Shown here piece by piece: positions 29,153 through 40,693 of a stretch of 64,000 nucleotides of DNA. The notes under the pieces are model-generated. The model saw only the letters and a program-made list of their open reading frames with translations. It did not search any database and was not told where the DNA came from. The position numbers and the translations under genes were made by a program. The number at the start of each line of letters is the position of its first letter. Positions within the stretch are counted from its first letter, which is position 1. The stretch is from NCBI RefSeq assembly GCF_024281035.1, contig NZ_JAMXLH010000020.1, positions 124,001 to 188,000 on the forward strand. Direction: 5' to 3'. This stretch comes from Paraburkholderia sp. GTDB taxonomy: Bacteria > Pseudomonadota > Gammaproteobacteria > Burkholderiales > Burkholderiaceae.

Positions 29153-29296
29153 TTGAATATATCGTTGCGCGTTACCGCCCGGTCCGTCGCTGCCGCGTGC
29201 CTCGCGTGCGTCCTGTCGTGCACCTTGTTGTGGGCCGCTTCGGCACGTGCCGCCGACACCTACCAGCTCGATCCGAAAGTAGTGCAAATAAAGTAG
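29153..29296 (+). pseudogene. Remnant of a second yceI gene
   Basis: After AAGGAG at 29141-29146, a TTG start at 29153 gives a clean signal peptide (VAAACLACVLSCTLLWAASARA) and the mature start ADTYQLDPKVVQIK, then a stop. ADTY.LDP is the usual first line of a YceI domain. The remaining 160-170 residues are missing, and the sequence runs straight into the terminator at 29304. A deletion has removed the gene body. Confidence 0.7.
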
Positions 29297-29303
29297 CGCA
29301 AAT

Positions 29304-29334
29304 GAAAAAGCCGGTTCGCGAGAACCGGCCTTTT
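29304..29334. terminator. Bidirectional terminator between yceI remnant and secF
   Basis: Arms GCCGGTTC / GAACCGGC with GCGA loop, flanked by A4-5 on one side and T4 on the other. It can work for the leftward sec operon (T5 tract) and for the rightward cytochrome operon. Confidence 0.88.
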
Positions 29335-29345
29335 CGTTGATCGAA

Positions 29346-29377
29346 CCGAACGGGCTTAAAACCGAACAGGCTTAAAC
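29346..29377 (-). repeat. 16-base duplication across the secF stop codon
   Basis: Units ccgaacgggcttaaaa and ccgaacaggcttaaac (+ strand, 14 of 16 identical). Each contains a reverse-strand TAA; the one at 29372-29374 is the secF stop. Confidence 0.88.
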
Positions 29378-30322
29378 CTGCGCGCCCGCGTTGGGATCGT
29401 TCGGATCGTACTTGTCCTTCTTTTCCTTGATGAGGTCCTCGCGCTTCACGCCGAGCCACATCGCGATTGCCGCCGCGACGAATACCGACGAGTAGATGCC
29501 GAAGAGAATACCCACCGTCAGCGCAAGTGCGAAGAAGTGCAGCGTCGGGCCGCCGAAGAAGAACATCGAGAGCACCATCATCTGCGTACAGCCGTGGGTG
29601 ATGATGGTTCGCGACATCGTGCTCGTGATCGCGTGGTTGATGACCTCCGCAACGGTCATCTTGCGTTCGCGCCGGAAGGTTTCGCGAATCCGGTCGAAGA
29701 TAACGACCGACTCGTTCACCGAGTAGCCGAGCACCGCGAGCACGGCGGCCAGCACCGAGAGCGAGAACTCCCACTGGAAGAACGCGAAGAAGCCGAGAAT
29801 GATCACGACGTCGTGCAGGTTTGCGATCACGCCGGCCACGGCGTACTTCCATTCGAAGCGGAACGACAGGTAGATGATGATGCCCGCCACCACGCACGCG
29901 AGCGCGAGCAGGCCGTCGGTGGCGAGTTCCTTGCCGACCTGCGGGCCGACGAACTCCACGCGCTGAAGCTGCACCTGCGAATCCGCGGCCTTGAGCGCGC
30001 CCATGACCTGGTCGCTCTGTTGCGCGGACGTGAGCCCTTGCTTGAGCGGCAGGCGGATCAGCACGTCGCGCGAGGTGCCGAAGTTCTGCACCTGGGCGTC
30101 GCCGTAGCCGAGCTTCGTGAGCGTGCCGCGCACGGGCTCGAGTTCGGCCGCCTGCGGATACTGCACTTCGATGACCGTGCCGCCCGTGAACTCGATCGAC
30201 AGATGCAGGCCGCGGTGGAACAGGAAGAACACCGCCGCGATGAACGTGATGAGCGAGATCGCGTTGAAGATCAACGCGTGCTTCATGAACGGGATGTCTT
30301 TGCGGATGCGGAAAAATTCCAT
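29372..30322 (-). CDS. secF: Protein translocase subunit SecF
   Basis: 316 residues with six membrane helices and the RND-type SecF pattern: FTGGTVIEVQY in the first periplasmic domain, LGYSVNESVVIFDRIRE and FFGGPTLHFFALALTVGILFGIYSS. SecF works with SecD and YajC to use the proton gradient late in protein export. It starts 15 bases after secD. The C-terminal KKDKYDPNDPNAGAQV is a short tail. Confidence 0.97.
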   Translation of the reverse strand: MEFFRIRKDIPFMKHALIFNAISLITFIAAVFFLFHRGLHLSIEFTGGTVIEVQYPQAAELEPVRGTLTKLGYGDAQVQNFGTSRDVLIRLPLKQGLTSAQQSDQVMGALKAADSQVQLQRVEFVGPQVGKELATDGLLALACVVAGIIIYLSFRFEWKYAVAGVIANLHDVVIILGFFAFFQWEFSLSVLAAVLAVLGYSVNESVVIFDRIRETFRRERKMTVAEVINHAITSTMSRTIITHGCTQMMVLSMFFFGGPTLHFFALALTVGILFGIYSSVFVAAAIAMWLGVKREDLIKEKKDKYDPNDPNAGAQV

Positions 30323-30337
30323 GATCTTGACTCCGTA

Positions 30338-32407
30338 TCAGCGGGACGAGCCCGGGTTGCCTGGGCCGCTCGGCCCGTTTCTGCGGCGCACGACCGGTTT
30401 GGCGCGCGCCGTGCCGCTCGCGCTGCCCGCGGCCTTCGCGGCCTTGGCCGCCTTGGCGGTTTCACGGGTTTGGGCGGCGCCGACGATGGCGCGGCCCGTG
30501 TCGGTGTCCGCGTCGTCGTCGCTGGTCAGCGCGGCAGCGCCCGCCATCTCCGGCTGCGGACGCCACACCTGGCCCACGGCCAGCGACTTCAGCTTCTTCT
30601 TGCCGCCGTACCAGAGGTTCACGAGCCCGCGCGAGAAGAACACGGCCGAGAACATCGACGTGAGAATGCCGATCACGTGCACGATCGCGAAGCCGCGCAC
30701 CGGGCCCGAGCCGAACGCGAGCAGCGCAAGACCGGCGATGAGCGTGGTCACGTTCGAGTCGAGAATCGTCGCCCAGGCGTGCGCGTAGCCGTTGTGGATC
30801 GCAAGCTGCGGCGGCGCGCCGTTACGCAGTTCTTCACGGACACGCTCGTTGATCAGCACGTTCGAGTCGATCGCCATACCGAGCGCGAGCGCGATAGCGG
30901 CGATGCCCGGCAGCGTGAGCGTGGCCTGCAGCATCGAGAGCACCGCGACGAGCAGCAGCAGGTTCACCGAGAGACCGATCACCGAGATCATGCCGAACAG
31001 CATGTAGTAGCCGATCATGAACACGGAGATCGCGGCGAAGCCGTAGATCACCGAGTCGAAGCCCTTGCGGATGTTATCGGCGCCGAGGCTCGGGCCGACC
31101 GTGCGTTCTTCGATGATTTCCATCGGCGCTGCGAGCGAGCCGGCGCGCAGGAGCAGCGCGAGGTCGGCGGCGGCCTGCGGCGTGGGCTGGCCCGTGATCT
31201 GGAAGCGGTCGCCCAGTTCCGACTGGATCGTCGCGACCGTCAGCACTTCGCCCTTGCCGCGCTCGAACAGCACCATCGCCATCGGCTTGCCGATGTTGTC
31301 GCGCGAGACGCTGCGCACGGCGCGCCCGCCCGCCGAGTCGAGACGGATGTTGACCGACGGACGCTGATGTTCATCGAAGCCCGCTGACGCGTCGATGATG
31401 CGGTCGCCGGTGAAGATCACCTGCTTTCTGAGCAGCACGGGCGCCTGGTTGCCCTGCGTGAAGAGTTCGTCGCCCGGCGGAACCGGCGCGTTCGGGTCCG
31501 GATGCAGGCCGAGCGGATCGGCGAGGCGCGCTTCGAGCGTCGCCGTGCGGCCGATGATGTCCTTCGCCTTCGCGGTGTCCTGCACGCCCGGCAGCTCGAC
31601 CACGATGCGGTCGTTGCCCTGCTGCTGGATCACGGGCTCGGACACGCCGAGTTCGTTCACGCGGTTATGCAGCGTCTGGATGTTCTGCTTGAGCGCAGCC
31701 TCCTGAACCGCTTGCCTGACCGTGGGCGTGAACGTGCCGACGAGCTGCACGCCGCCTTCCGGCGCGGTTTGCGTGGCCCACTGGAGTTCGCTGACGCCGC
31801 CTGCGAGCACCTTGCGCGCGCCTTCGGCGACTGCCGGATCGGCGAAATTGATCACCACCGACTGGCCGACGCGATTCACGCCGCCGTCGCGGATGTTCTT
31901 CTCGCGCAGCAGCGTGCGCGCATCCGATGCGTCCGAATCGAGCTTCTTGCTGAGCGCGCCGTTCATGTCGACCTGCAGCAGGAAGTGCACGCCGCCGCGC
32001 AGATCGAGGCCGAGGTACATCGGCAGCGCGCGCATGCCGGTCAGCCAGCGCGGCGAGGCGCTTTGCAGGTTCAGCGCGACGATGTACTGCGGATCGGTCG
32101 GGTCGGCGTTCAGCGCCTTCGTGAGCACGTCCTTCAGGCGCAGCTGCGTGTCGGTGTCGGCAACGCGCACGCGGATGTTCGCGTTCATCGCCGAGTTGTC
32201 GAACGTGACGTCGGCGGCGGCGATGTTGTTCGCGGTGAGCGCGGCTTGCACCTGGGCGAGCGTGCCGCTGTCGAGCTTGACAGTGGCCTTGCCGCTCGAC
32301 ACCTGGACTGCGGGCGCTTCGCCGAAGAAATTGGGCAATGTGTACACGAGGCCGATGGCGAGCGCCACGACCATCACGACATATTTCCAGAGGGGATAAC
32401 GGTTCAT
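30338..32407 (-). CDS. secD: Protein translocase subunit SecD
   Basis: 689 residues from MNRYPLWKYVVMVV (a TTG four codons upstream is less likely). The N-terminal helix, the large periplasmic P1 domain with YLGLDLRGGVHFLLQVDM, and the C-terminal five-helix RND core (ALALGMAIDSNVLINERVRE) are all present. It is about 70 residues longer than E. coli SecD, mostly a C-terminal Ala/Lys/Arg-rich cytosolic tail (ETAKAAKAAKAAGSASG...). It lies between yajC and secF. Confidence 0.97.
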   Translation of the reverse strand: MNRYPLWKYVVMVVALAIGLVYTLPNFFGEAPAVQVSSGKATVKLDSGTLAQVQAALTANNIAAADVTFDNSAMNANIRVRVADTDTQLRLKDVLTKALNADPTDPQYIVALNLQSASPRWLTGMRALPMYLGLDLRGGVHFLLQVDMNGALSKKLDSDASDARTLLREKNIRDGGVNRVGQSVVINFADPAVAEGARKVLAGGVSELQWATQTAPEGGVQLVGTFTPTVRQAVQEAALKQNIQTLHNRVNELGVSEPVIQQQGNDRIVVELPGVQDTAKAKDIIGRTATLEARLADPLGLHPDPNAPVPPGDELFTQGNQAPVLLRKQVIFTGDRIIDASAGFDEHQRPSVNIRLDSAGGRAVRSVSRDNIGKPMAMVLFERGKGEVLTVATIQSELGDRFQITGQPTPQAAADLALLLRAGSLAAPMEIIEERTVGPSLGADNIRKGFDSVIYGFAAISVFMIGYYMLFGMISVIGLSVNLLLLVAVLSMLQATLTLPGIAAIALALGMAIDSNVLINERVREELRNGAPPQLAIHNGYAHAWATILDSNVTTLIAGLALLAFGSGPVRGFAIVHVIGILTSMFSAVFFSRGLVNLWYGGKKKLKSLAVGQVWRPQPEMAGAAALTSDDDADTDTGRAIVGAAQTRETAKAAKAAKAAGSASGTARAKPVVRRRNGPSGPGNPGSSR

Positions 32408-32566
32408 TGGTTGACCCAACGGGGGAGGGGAATTGCGTGCTCGATGCGCGCGCGTCCGGCAGGGTCTTGGCTGGAGGATTTCAGCTGGGACAGTGCCGGA
32501 CGCTTGAGGCTGCTTTAGGCTATTTTCGCTGGAACGTTGCTGCTTGCGGAGTTCGCGAGCGAGCGC

Positions 32567-32896
32567 TTACAGCGACTTGATCGTGCCCTTCGGCAGGATC
32601 GTCGAAACCGCCGACTTCTGCACAGTGACTTCGGTGCCGTCCGCCACTTCGACGCCCACGTAGGCTTCGCCGACCTTGGTCACCTTGCCGACGATGCCGC
32701 CGCTCGTGACGACTTCATCGCCCTTGGCCATGTTCGCGAGCATGTTGCGGTGTTCCTTCTGACGCTTCATCTGCGGACGGATCATGATGAAGTACAGCAC
32801 CGCGAACATCAGGATCAGCGGCAGGAAGCTCATCAGATTGGATTCCGCGCCACCCGCTGCGGAGCCTTGTGCGAAGGCATTGGAAATGAACGACAC
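32567..32896 (-). CDS. yajC: Sec translocon accessory protein YajC
   Basis: 109 residues from a GTG at 32896 that has GGAGAG seven bases upstream; the in-frame ATG eleven codons earlier has no such site and would add residues not usual in the family. One transmembrane segment (LPLILMFAVLYFIMI) and the domain RPQMKRQKEHRNMLANMAKGDEVVTSGGIVGKV are diagnostic. It is 159 bases upstream of secD. Confidence 0.95.
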   Translation of the reverse strand: MSFISNAFAQGSAAGGAESNLMSFLPLILMFAVLYFIMIRPQMKRQKEHRNMLANMAKGDEVVTSGGIVGKVTKVGEAYVGVEVADGTEVTVQKSAVSTILPKGTIKSL

Positions 32897-33216
32897 GTTG
32901 GTCTCTCCGTTTGTACGATCGAAAATCAAGCCGGTTATTCTACCACCGGCGCCCGGCGCGACGGCTAGCCAAAATTGGCTTTCCTATCAAGCTCTTAATG
33001 CGACAAATGCGCATTGCGGGCGGTGATGGGAGTGGCCGATCCTGGTTCAGCGTGGTTCGTCGGCGCTTCGCGCTTGTTGCGTTACGTTGCGTCGCGTCGC
33101 GCGACGGACCGTGCCGTCCGCCTTGTGTTGGTGAAAGCGAATTGTAATGTACTCCGGGTGCATGCGGTGCGCGGCTAACGGCAACGGGCGCGCGAAACGC
33201 CGTGCAGCCGCGCCTC

Positions 33217-33244
<28 letters not shown>
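32897..33244. other. Intergenic region tgt-yajC
   Basis: 348 bases between the tgt stop and the yajC start. It holds the yajC leader, an AT-richer patch near 32930-33010, and the 11-base stop-codon repeat of tgt at its far end. No extra gene is supported. Confidence 0.6.
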
Positions 33245-34605
<1,361 letters not shown>

Positions 34606-34611
<6 letters not shown>

Positions 34612-35667
34612 GTCGAGCGCGTTCTCGCTCCGGGTGAGCAGCATGGCGTCGCCGTAGCTGAAAAACCGGTAGCGCGCCTCGATTGCGTGACGATACGCCG
34701 CGCGGATCGTCTCGATCCCCGCGAACGCCGACACGAGCATGAGCAGCGTCGACTTCGGCAGGTGAAAGTTCGTGACGAGCCGGTCCACCACGCGGAATTT
34801 ATAGCCCGGCGTGATAAAGATGTCGGTTTCCGCCGAAGTCGCCGCGAGCGCGCGGCCTGCGCGCTCGGCGTCGCGCGCCGCCGCTTCGAGCGCGCGCATC
34901 GACGTCGTGCCCACCGCGATCACACGCCCGCCGCGCGCACGCGTGGCCGCAATCTTGTCGACCAGCGACTGCGGCAACTCGTACCACTCGCTGTGCATCT
35001 TGTGCTCGGCGATGTTCTCCACGCGCACCGGCTGGAACGTGCCCGCGCCGACGTGCAGCGTGAGTGTCGCGTGGTCGACGCCCATCGCGTCGAATTTTGC
35101 GAGCAGCGCGTCGTCGAAGTGCAGCCCCGCCGTGGGTGCGGCCACCGCGCCCGGATTTTGCGCGAACACGGTCTGGTAGCGCGTCTCGTCGGTCGAGTCG
35201 GCGGCGTGCGTGATGTAGGGCGGCAACGGCAGGCGGCCGTGCTGCTCGATCAGCGTCAGACAGTCGTCGGGGAAATGCAGCGTGTAGAACGGCTCGACGC
35301 GCTCGCCCACCGTCACGTCGAACGCGTCGGCGAGGCGCAGCGTCGTGCCCGGCGCCGGGCTCTTGCTCGCGCGGATCTGTGCGAGCGCCGTGCGCGCGCC
35401 CGTGAGGCGCTCGACGAGCACCTCGATCTTGCCGCCGCTCGCCTTCTGGCCGAAGAAGCGCGCCTTGAGCACCTTCGTATCGTTGAAGACGAGCAGGTCG
35501 CCGGGCGCGAGGCACTCGGGCAGTTCCGCGAAGTGGCGGTCGGTGAGGCGCGCGGGCTGCACGCGGTTGTCGACTTCCAGCAGACGGCTCGCGCTGCGCT
35601 CGGGTAGAGCGGTCTGCGCAATCAGTTCTTCGGGGAGGTCGAAATCGAAATCGGAAAGCTTGAACAT
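34606..35667 (-). CDS. queA: S-adenosylmethionine:tRNA ribosyltransferase-isomerase
   Basis: 353 residues from [18 protein letters not shown]. It transfers the ribosyl moiety of SAM to preQ1-tRNA, making epoxyqueuosine. Conserved blocks [26 protein letters not shown] and [17 protein letters not shown] are intact. It is divergent from recG with 276 bases between the starts, and is the first gene of the leftward queA-tgt-yajC-secD-secF series. Confidence 0.97.
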
Positions 35668-35943
35668 GCGGCCTGATGAAACGGAAATGCGGCTGATGGC
35701 TTCGGGCGGCGCTTGCGCGAGAGGCGGCTCGCGTGCCGCGATCGGAACCACGATGCCCGCCGCGGTGCGGCGAGCGGCTATGATGGCGGGACCGCTCGCG
35801 CTCGCGCTCGCGTTCGTGCTTGTGCAGCACGCGTTGCGTGCCACGCGCTTTCGCGCGAGCGGCAGCGGGTCTTGTCGCACAACGCGCGCCTCACGCCTGC
35901 TGCGCCACGCCGGAAAGCCGATATTGTACTTGCGAAGCCGCCT

Positions 35944-38388
35944 ATGCCCTCATCTGTGAGCCGTCCGATGCCCGAAACCGATTCGTCCGGCGATGCGCGT
36001 GAGCGCGTCGGCGCGAGCGTTGCGGCGGCGGACGGCAAGCAAGCGGCTGTGGAACGCTCCGCTGAGCGCGGTGGCCGCACCGGCCGCGGCAGTCGCGCGG
36101 CAAGCGAGCCGGCAGACAGCGAAGGCAACGACGGCAGCGAAAGCAACGACGGCAGCGAAAGCACCGAAGGCAGCGCGAGCCGCGAGAGCCGCGAGAGCCG
36201 CGAAGGCAGCAAAAAACGCGGCACAACGGCCGAGGCGCCGAAGGGCAAAAAGAGCGCGCGCGCGAAAGACGCGAAAGAGAAAGACAAGCCCGCCGTCACG
36301 AAAACGGCCGACCGTCTCGCCAAACTCGGCCTCTCGCGCGACATCGACCTCGTCCTGCATCTGCCGATGCGCTACGAGGACGAAACCACGCTCACACCGA
36401 TTGGCGAGCTGCTGCCCGGCGGCATCGCGCAGACGGAAGGCGTCGTGTTCGATAACGAAATCGCGTACCGTCCGCGCCGCCAGTTGCTGGTGAAACTGCG
36501 CGACGAGCGCGGCGACGAACTCGTCCTGCGCTTTCTGAACTTCTACGGGTCGCAGGTCACGCAGATGGCGGCGGGCCGCCGCCTGCGCGTGCGCGGCGAC
36601 GTGCGCGGCGGGTTCTTCGGCATGGAAATGGTGCATCCGGCGGTGCGCGTCGTCGACGACGACACGCCGCTGCCCCAGGCGCTCACGCCGGTCTATCCGT
36701 CGACGGCGGGCGTGAGCCAGGCGTATCTGCGCAAGGCGATCGACAACGCGCTTCATCGCGTGTCGCTGCCCGAGCTGCTGCCCGAGGCCGTGGAGCGCGA
36801 ATTCATGGCGCCGCTTGGCCTGCCCCCGCTGATGGAAGCCGTGAAGACGCTGCACCATCCGCCCATCGACGCCGACGAGGCCGAACTGATCGACGGCACG
36901 CATCCGGCGTGGACGCGCATCAAATTCGAGGAACTGCTCGCGCAGCAACTGTCGCTCAAGCGCGCCCACGAAGAGCGCCGCACGCGCGCCGCACCGGCCA
37001 TGCCGTTGCGCGAAACCGCGGCGCCGGATGCCGAGGGTGCAGCCAGCGCGCCGCTTGTCGCTCGTCTGCGCACCTCGCTGCCGTTCCAGCTGACGAACGC
37101 GCAGCAGCGCGTCGTCGCCGAGATCGCGCGCGAACTCGAACTGCCGCATCCGATGCAGCGTCTCTTGCAGGGCGACGTAGGCAGCGGCAAGACCGTGGTG
37201 GCGGCGCTGGCGGCGGCGCAAGCCATCGACGCGGGCTATCAGGCGGCGCTGATGGCGCCCACCGAAATCCTCGCCGAGCAGCACGCGCGCAAGCTGCGCG
37301 GCTGGCTCGAACCGCTCGGCGTGCAGGTGGCCTGGCTCGCGGGCAGCCTTAAGGCAAAGGAAAAGCGCGCCGCGATCGAAGCTGCGGCGCTCGGCACCGC
37401 GCAGCTCGTGATCGGCACGCACGCGATCATTCAGGACAGCGTCGAATTCGCGCGGCTCGGCCTCGTGATCGTCGACGAACAGCACCGCTTCGGCGTCGAG
37501 CAGCGGCTCGCGCTGCGCGCGAAGGCGAAGAACACGAGTGCCGCCGCGCCCGCTGCGCAGGCGTTCCAGCCGCATCAGCTGATGATGTCGGCGACGCCCA
37601 TTCCGCGCACGCTCGCGATGACTTATTACGCGGACCTCGACGTATCCACCATCGACGAACTGCCGCCTGGCCGCACGCCGATCCTCACGAAGCTCATCTC
37701 CGACGCGCGCCGCGAAGAAGTGATCGAGCGCGTACGCGCGGCGGCGCTCACGGGGCGCCAGGTCTACTGGGTTTGCCCGCTGATCGAGGAGAGCGAGACG
37801 CTTCAACTGCAAACGGCGGTCGAAACGTACGAGACGCTCGTCGCCGCGCTGCCGGAATTGACGGTCGGGCTCGTGCACGGGCGGCTCTCGTCGACGGAGA
37901 AGGCCGCCGTGATGGAAGCCTTCTCGCGCGACGAAGTGCAGTTGCTCGTGGCGACGACCGTGATCGAAGTGGGCGTGGACGTGCCCAACGCGTCGCTGAT
38001 GGTGATCGAGCACGCCGAGCGCTTCGGCCTCGCGCAGCTGCATCAATTGCGCGGACGCGTGGGGCGGGGCAGCACGGCGTCGGTGTGCGTGCTGCTCTAC
38101 AGCGGACCGCTTTCGCTCACGGGCCGCGCGCGGCTGCAGACGATGCGCGAAACCACCGACGGCTTCGAGATCGCACGCCGCGATCTGGAGATCCGCGGCC
38201 CCGGCGAATTCCTCGGTGCGCGGCAATCGGGCGCGGCGATGCTGCGCTTCGCGAACCTCGAAACCGACGGCTGGCTCATCGAACCCGCGCGCGGCGCCGC
38301 CGACTTGCTGCTGCGCGACTGGCCGCACGTCGTTGCGCAGCATTTGAACCGCTGGCTCGGCGCGCGCGAGCAGTATCTGAAGGCCTGA
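35944..38388 (+). CDS. recG: ATP-dependent DNA helicase RecG
   Basis: 814 residues from the ATG at 35944; a second ATG eight codons on is equally possible. The wedge domain starts near [17 protein letters not shown], Walker A is GDVGSGKT, the Walker B line [10 protein letters not shown], and the C terminus has [12 protein letters not shown]. RecG remodels stalled forks and branched DNA. It is about 120 residues longer than E. coli RecG because of a low-complexity N terminus (E/S/G/R repeats from 36115 to 36210 and a Lys/Ala run). That part looks disordered. Confidence 0.96.
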   Translation: MPSSVSRPMPETDSSGDARERVGASVAAADGKQAAVERSAERGGRTGRGSRAASEPADSEGNDGSESNDGSESTEGSASRESRESREGSKKRGTTAEAPKGKKSARAKDAKEKDKPAVTKTADRLAKLGLSRDIDLVLHLPMRYEDETTLTPIGELLPGGIAQTEGVVFDNEIAYRPRRQLLVKLRDERGDELVLRFLNFYGSQVTQMAAGRRLRVRGDVRGGFFGMEMVHPAVRVVDDDTPLPQALTPVYPSTAGVSQAYLRKAIDNALHRVSLPELLPEAVEREFMAPLGLPPLMEAVKTLHHPPIDADEAELIDGTHPAWTRIKFEELLAQQLSLKRAHEERRTRAAPAMPLRETAAPDAEGAASAPLVARLRTSLPFQLTNAQQRVVAEIARELELPHPMQRLLQGDVGSGKTVVAALAAAQAIDAGYQAALMAPTEILAEQHARKLRGWLEPLGVQVAWLAGSLKAKEKRAAIEAAALGTAQLVIGTHAIIQDSVEFARLGLVIVDEQHRFGVEQRLALRAKAKNTSAAAPAAQAFQPHQLMMSATPIPRTLAMTYYADLDVSTIDELPPGRTPILTKLISDARREEVIERVRAAALTGRQVYWVCPLIEESETLQLQTAVETYETLVAALPELTVGLVHGRLSSTEKAAVMEAFSRDEVQLLVATTVIEVGVDVPNASLMVIEHAERFGLAQLHQLRGRVGRGSTASVCVLLYSGPLSLTGRARLQTMRETTDGFEIARRDLEIRGPGEFLGARQSGAAMLRFANLETDGWLIEPARGAADLLLRDWPHVVAQHLNRWLGAREQYLKA

Positions 38389-38509
38389 CCGCAGGTCTTC
38401 AGTCGGGCGCCGATGCGCGATGGAACCCGTGCGCTCCGGCATCGTCTGAGGAATGCCGTTCGTGCCCGACGATGTACGTTGAATATTGGCGAATCGCTGC
38501 CATAGGTGT

Positions 38510-38524
38510 ATAAGTACAAACTAT
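38510..38524. promoter_or_regulatory. OxyR-like half-site upstream of oxyR
   Basis: ATAAGTACAAACTAT agrees with nine of the ten fixed positions of the published OxyR element ATAGNTNNNANCTAT. It lies 32 bases before the oxyR ATG. The second half-site at the expected spacing is poor. Autoregulation is inferred. Confidence 0.5.
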
Positions 38525-38556
38525 CGAATTATCTATTCTGATTGGTCCCAAAAGAA

Positions 38557-39516
38557 ATGACGCTCACTGAATTGAAATACATAGTCGCGGTTGCTCGCGA
38601 GCGCCACTTCGGACGGGCCGCAGAAGCGTGTTTCGTGAGCCAGCCGACCTTGTCGGTGGCGATCAAGAAGCTCGAAGACGAGCTCAACGTGCAGATTTTC
38701 GAGCGCGGCACGAGCGAGGTGAGCGTTACGCCGATCGGCGAGCAGATCGTCACGCAGGCCCAGCGCGTGCTCGAACAGACGCTGGCCATCAAGGAAATCG
38801 CCAAGCAGGGCAAGGATCCGCTGATCGGGCCGCTGCGGCTCGGCGTGATCTACACGATCGGGCCGTACCTGCTGCCGACGCTCGTCAAGCAGATGATCAC
38901 GCGCTTCCCGCAGATGCCGCTCATGCTGCAGGAAAACTACACGCTCAAGCTCATCGAACTGCTCAAGCAGGGCGAGATCGACGTGGCGATCCTGGCGCTG
39001 CCGTTCCCCGAGACCGGCCTCACGCTGCGCCCGCTCTACGACGAGCCGTTCGTCGTCGCGCTGCCGTCCGGCCACGCGTGGGAGAAGCGCGAGAAGATCG
39101 ACGCGGGCGACCTCAAGCAGGAAACGATGCTGCTGCTCGGCAGCGGGCACTGCTTCCGCGATCACGTTCTTGGCGTGTGTCCCGAACTGATGCGCTTTTC
39201 GCAGAACGCGGACGGCATCCAGAAAACCTTCGAAGGCTCGTCGCTCGAAACCATCCGCCATATGGTGGCGAGCGGCGTCGGCATCACGGTGCTGCCGCGC
39301 ATGTCGGTGCAGGAGGTGAAACCGCACGCGGGCGGCGTCGATTCGGGGCTGCTCTCGTACGTGCCGTTCGACGAGCCTGTGCCGGATCGCCGCGTCGTGC
39401 TCGCATGGCGCAAGAGCTTTACGCGCATGCCCGCAATCGAGGCGATCGTCGACGCGGTGCACGCCTGCGATCTGCCGGGCGTCAAAAAGATCGAGGCGTC
39501 GGCCGAAGCGGCCTGA
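38557..39516 (+). CDS. oxyR: Peroxide-sensing LysR regulator OxyR
   Basis: 319 residues from MTLTELKYIVAVARERHFGRAA. The N-terminal LysR helix-turn-helix is SQPTLSVAIKKLEDEL. The redox pair is exactly placed: C199 in GSGHCFRDH and C208 in GVCPE, as in E. coli OxyR (C199-C208). RFSQNADGIQKTFEGSSLETIRHMVASGVGI is also a diagnostic block. It follows recG on the same strand with 168 bases between, and dps is close downstream, consistent with a peroxide-defence cluster. Confidence 0.96.
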   Translation: MTLTELKYIVAVARERHFGRAAEACFVSQPTLSVAIKKLEDELNVQIFERGTSEVSVTPIGEQIVTQAQRVLEQTLAIKEIAKQGKDPLIGPLRLGVIYTIGPYLLPTLVKQMITRFPQMPLMLQENYTLKLIELLKQGEIDVAILALPFPETGLTLRPLYDEPFVVALPSGHAWEKREKIDAGDLKQETMLLLGSGHCFRDHVLGVCPELMRFSQNADGIQKTFEGSSLETIRHMVASGVGITVLPRMSVQEVKPHAGGVDSGLLSYVPFDEPVPDRRVVLAWRKSFTRMPAIEAIVDAVHACDLPGVKKIEASAEAA

Positions 39517-39831
39517 CGTCTTTTCGGGCTCATTCGCGGCTCTTGCCATTCATTTGCCACTCCGCTGCCGCCCGCTAATGCTGGCGGCGGTGTCCCTCTT
39601 TCCTCCGGATTGCCTGCGCTGTGTTCCCGTCTGACGATGGGAACCCGATAGCGAAAGGCTATTTGATAGATTTCATTAATCAAATATCTTGCATCAATAG
39701 TCGTTGATATAGTCTCTCCCATGCGCCGCGCCCCGGAACAACGGCGTGCGGTGAAGTCACCGCCACTGCGGCGGCAACGGCGGTGCGTAAGGACGCTCCG
39801 CCGTCTTCAGGACCAGTCAAGGAGAACGATC
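39517..39831. promoter_or_regulatory. AT-rich regulatory region before the small membrane gene
   Basis: 315 bases. An ATAG-N7-CTAT element at 39648-39662 has the spacing of an OxyR half-site, though its two inner fixed positions do not match. A perfect eight-base inverted repeat TATTTGAT / ATCAAATA (39660-39667, 39679-39686) partly overlaps it. TATAGT-like sequence occurs near 39709. AAGGAG precedes the next ATG. Confidence 0.4.
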
Positions 39832-40008
39832 ATGACGAGGATTGCAACGATGACGCTCGACGCCATCGGCATCGCACACACAGGCGATGCGGGGCAGCGG
39901 TTCGCTCGCGCGACGTTGGCGCTGCGCCGTGCGAGCGGCTTCGCGATCTTCACAGGCGGGCTCATCGTGCTCGTCGGCCAGGCGCTGACGCGTCTGGCCG
40001 GCGGTTGA
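39832..40008 (+). CDS. Small single-span membrane protein
   Basis: 58 residues from MTRIATMTLDAIG with a good ribosome site (AAGGAG). The C terminus ASGFAIFTGGLIVLVGQALTRL is one clear transmembrane helix; the rest is short and basic. I do not recognise a family. It lies between oxyR and dps in the same direction, so a link to oxidative stress is possible but rests on position only. Confidence 0.6.
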   Translation: MTRIATMTLDAIGIAHTGDAGQRFARATLALRRASGFAIFTGGLIVLVGQALTRLAGG

Positions 40009-40203
40009 ATGCAGGCCGTCGCACGGCGCAGTTTCGGTGCGGTTTCACCTGTCCGACAGACAGGGTCAGATGAGCGTGGCCGTCGTTCCATCTACGCTAA
40101 ACTGACACCCGTTTGATCATTTGCGGTTCGCCGCCGATGCGGCGCGACCGAACCCGACCCGACTGGCATCGACGGTTCGTCTCACTTCAAACAAGGAGTC
40201 GCC

Positions 40204-40692
40204 ATGGCTAAGAAAGCAAACGTGCAGCAACTGAATATCGGCATCAGCGACAAGGATCGCAAGAAGATCGCGGAAGGTCTCTCGCACCTGCTCGCGGACA
40301 CCTACACGCTGTACCTGAAGACGCACAATTTCCACTGGAACGTCACGGGGCCGATGTTCAACACCCTGCATCTGATGTTCGAGACGCAGTACACGGAACT
40401 GGCGCTGGCTGTCGATGCGATCGCCGAGCGTATTCGTGCGCTGGGCGTGAACGCGCCGGGCAGCTACAAGGAATTCGCGAAGCTTTCGTCGATTGCGGAA
40501 GCGGACGGCGTGCCGGCGGCGGAAGAGATGATCCGCCAGCTGGTGGAAGGCCAGGAGGCGGTGGTGCGCACGGCCCGCGCGATTTTCCCGGCGACGGAAG
40601 CCGCCTCGGACGAGCCGACCGCCGACCTGCTCACGCAGCGCATGCAGACGCATGAAAAGACGGCGTGGATGTTGCGCTCGCTGCTGGCGTAA
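40204..40692 (+). CDS. dps: Dps ferritin-like DNA-protecting protein
   Basis: 162 residues. The ferroxidase residues are visible in [14 protein letters not shown] and [23 protein letters not shown]. Dps dodecamers oxidise and store iron with peroxide as oxidant and coat DNA in stationary phase. AAGGAG precedes the ATG. In related Burkholderia dpsA is under OxyR control; here oxyR is just upstream but a direct site in the immediate dps leader was not seen. Confidence 0.96.
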   Translation: MAKKANVQQLNIGISDKDRKKIAEGLSHLLADTYTLYLKTHNFHWNVTGPMFNTLHLMFETQYTELALAVDAIAERIRALGVNAPGSYKEFAKLSSIAEADGVPAAEEMIRQLVEGQEAVVRTARAIFPATEAASDEPTADLLTQRMQTHEKTAWMLRSLLA

Positions 40693-40693
40693 C

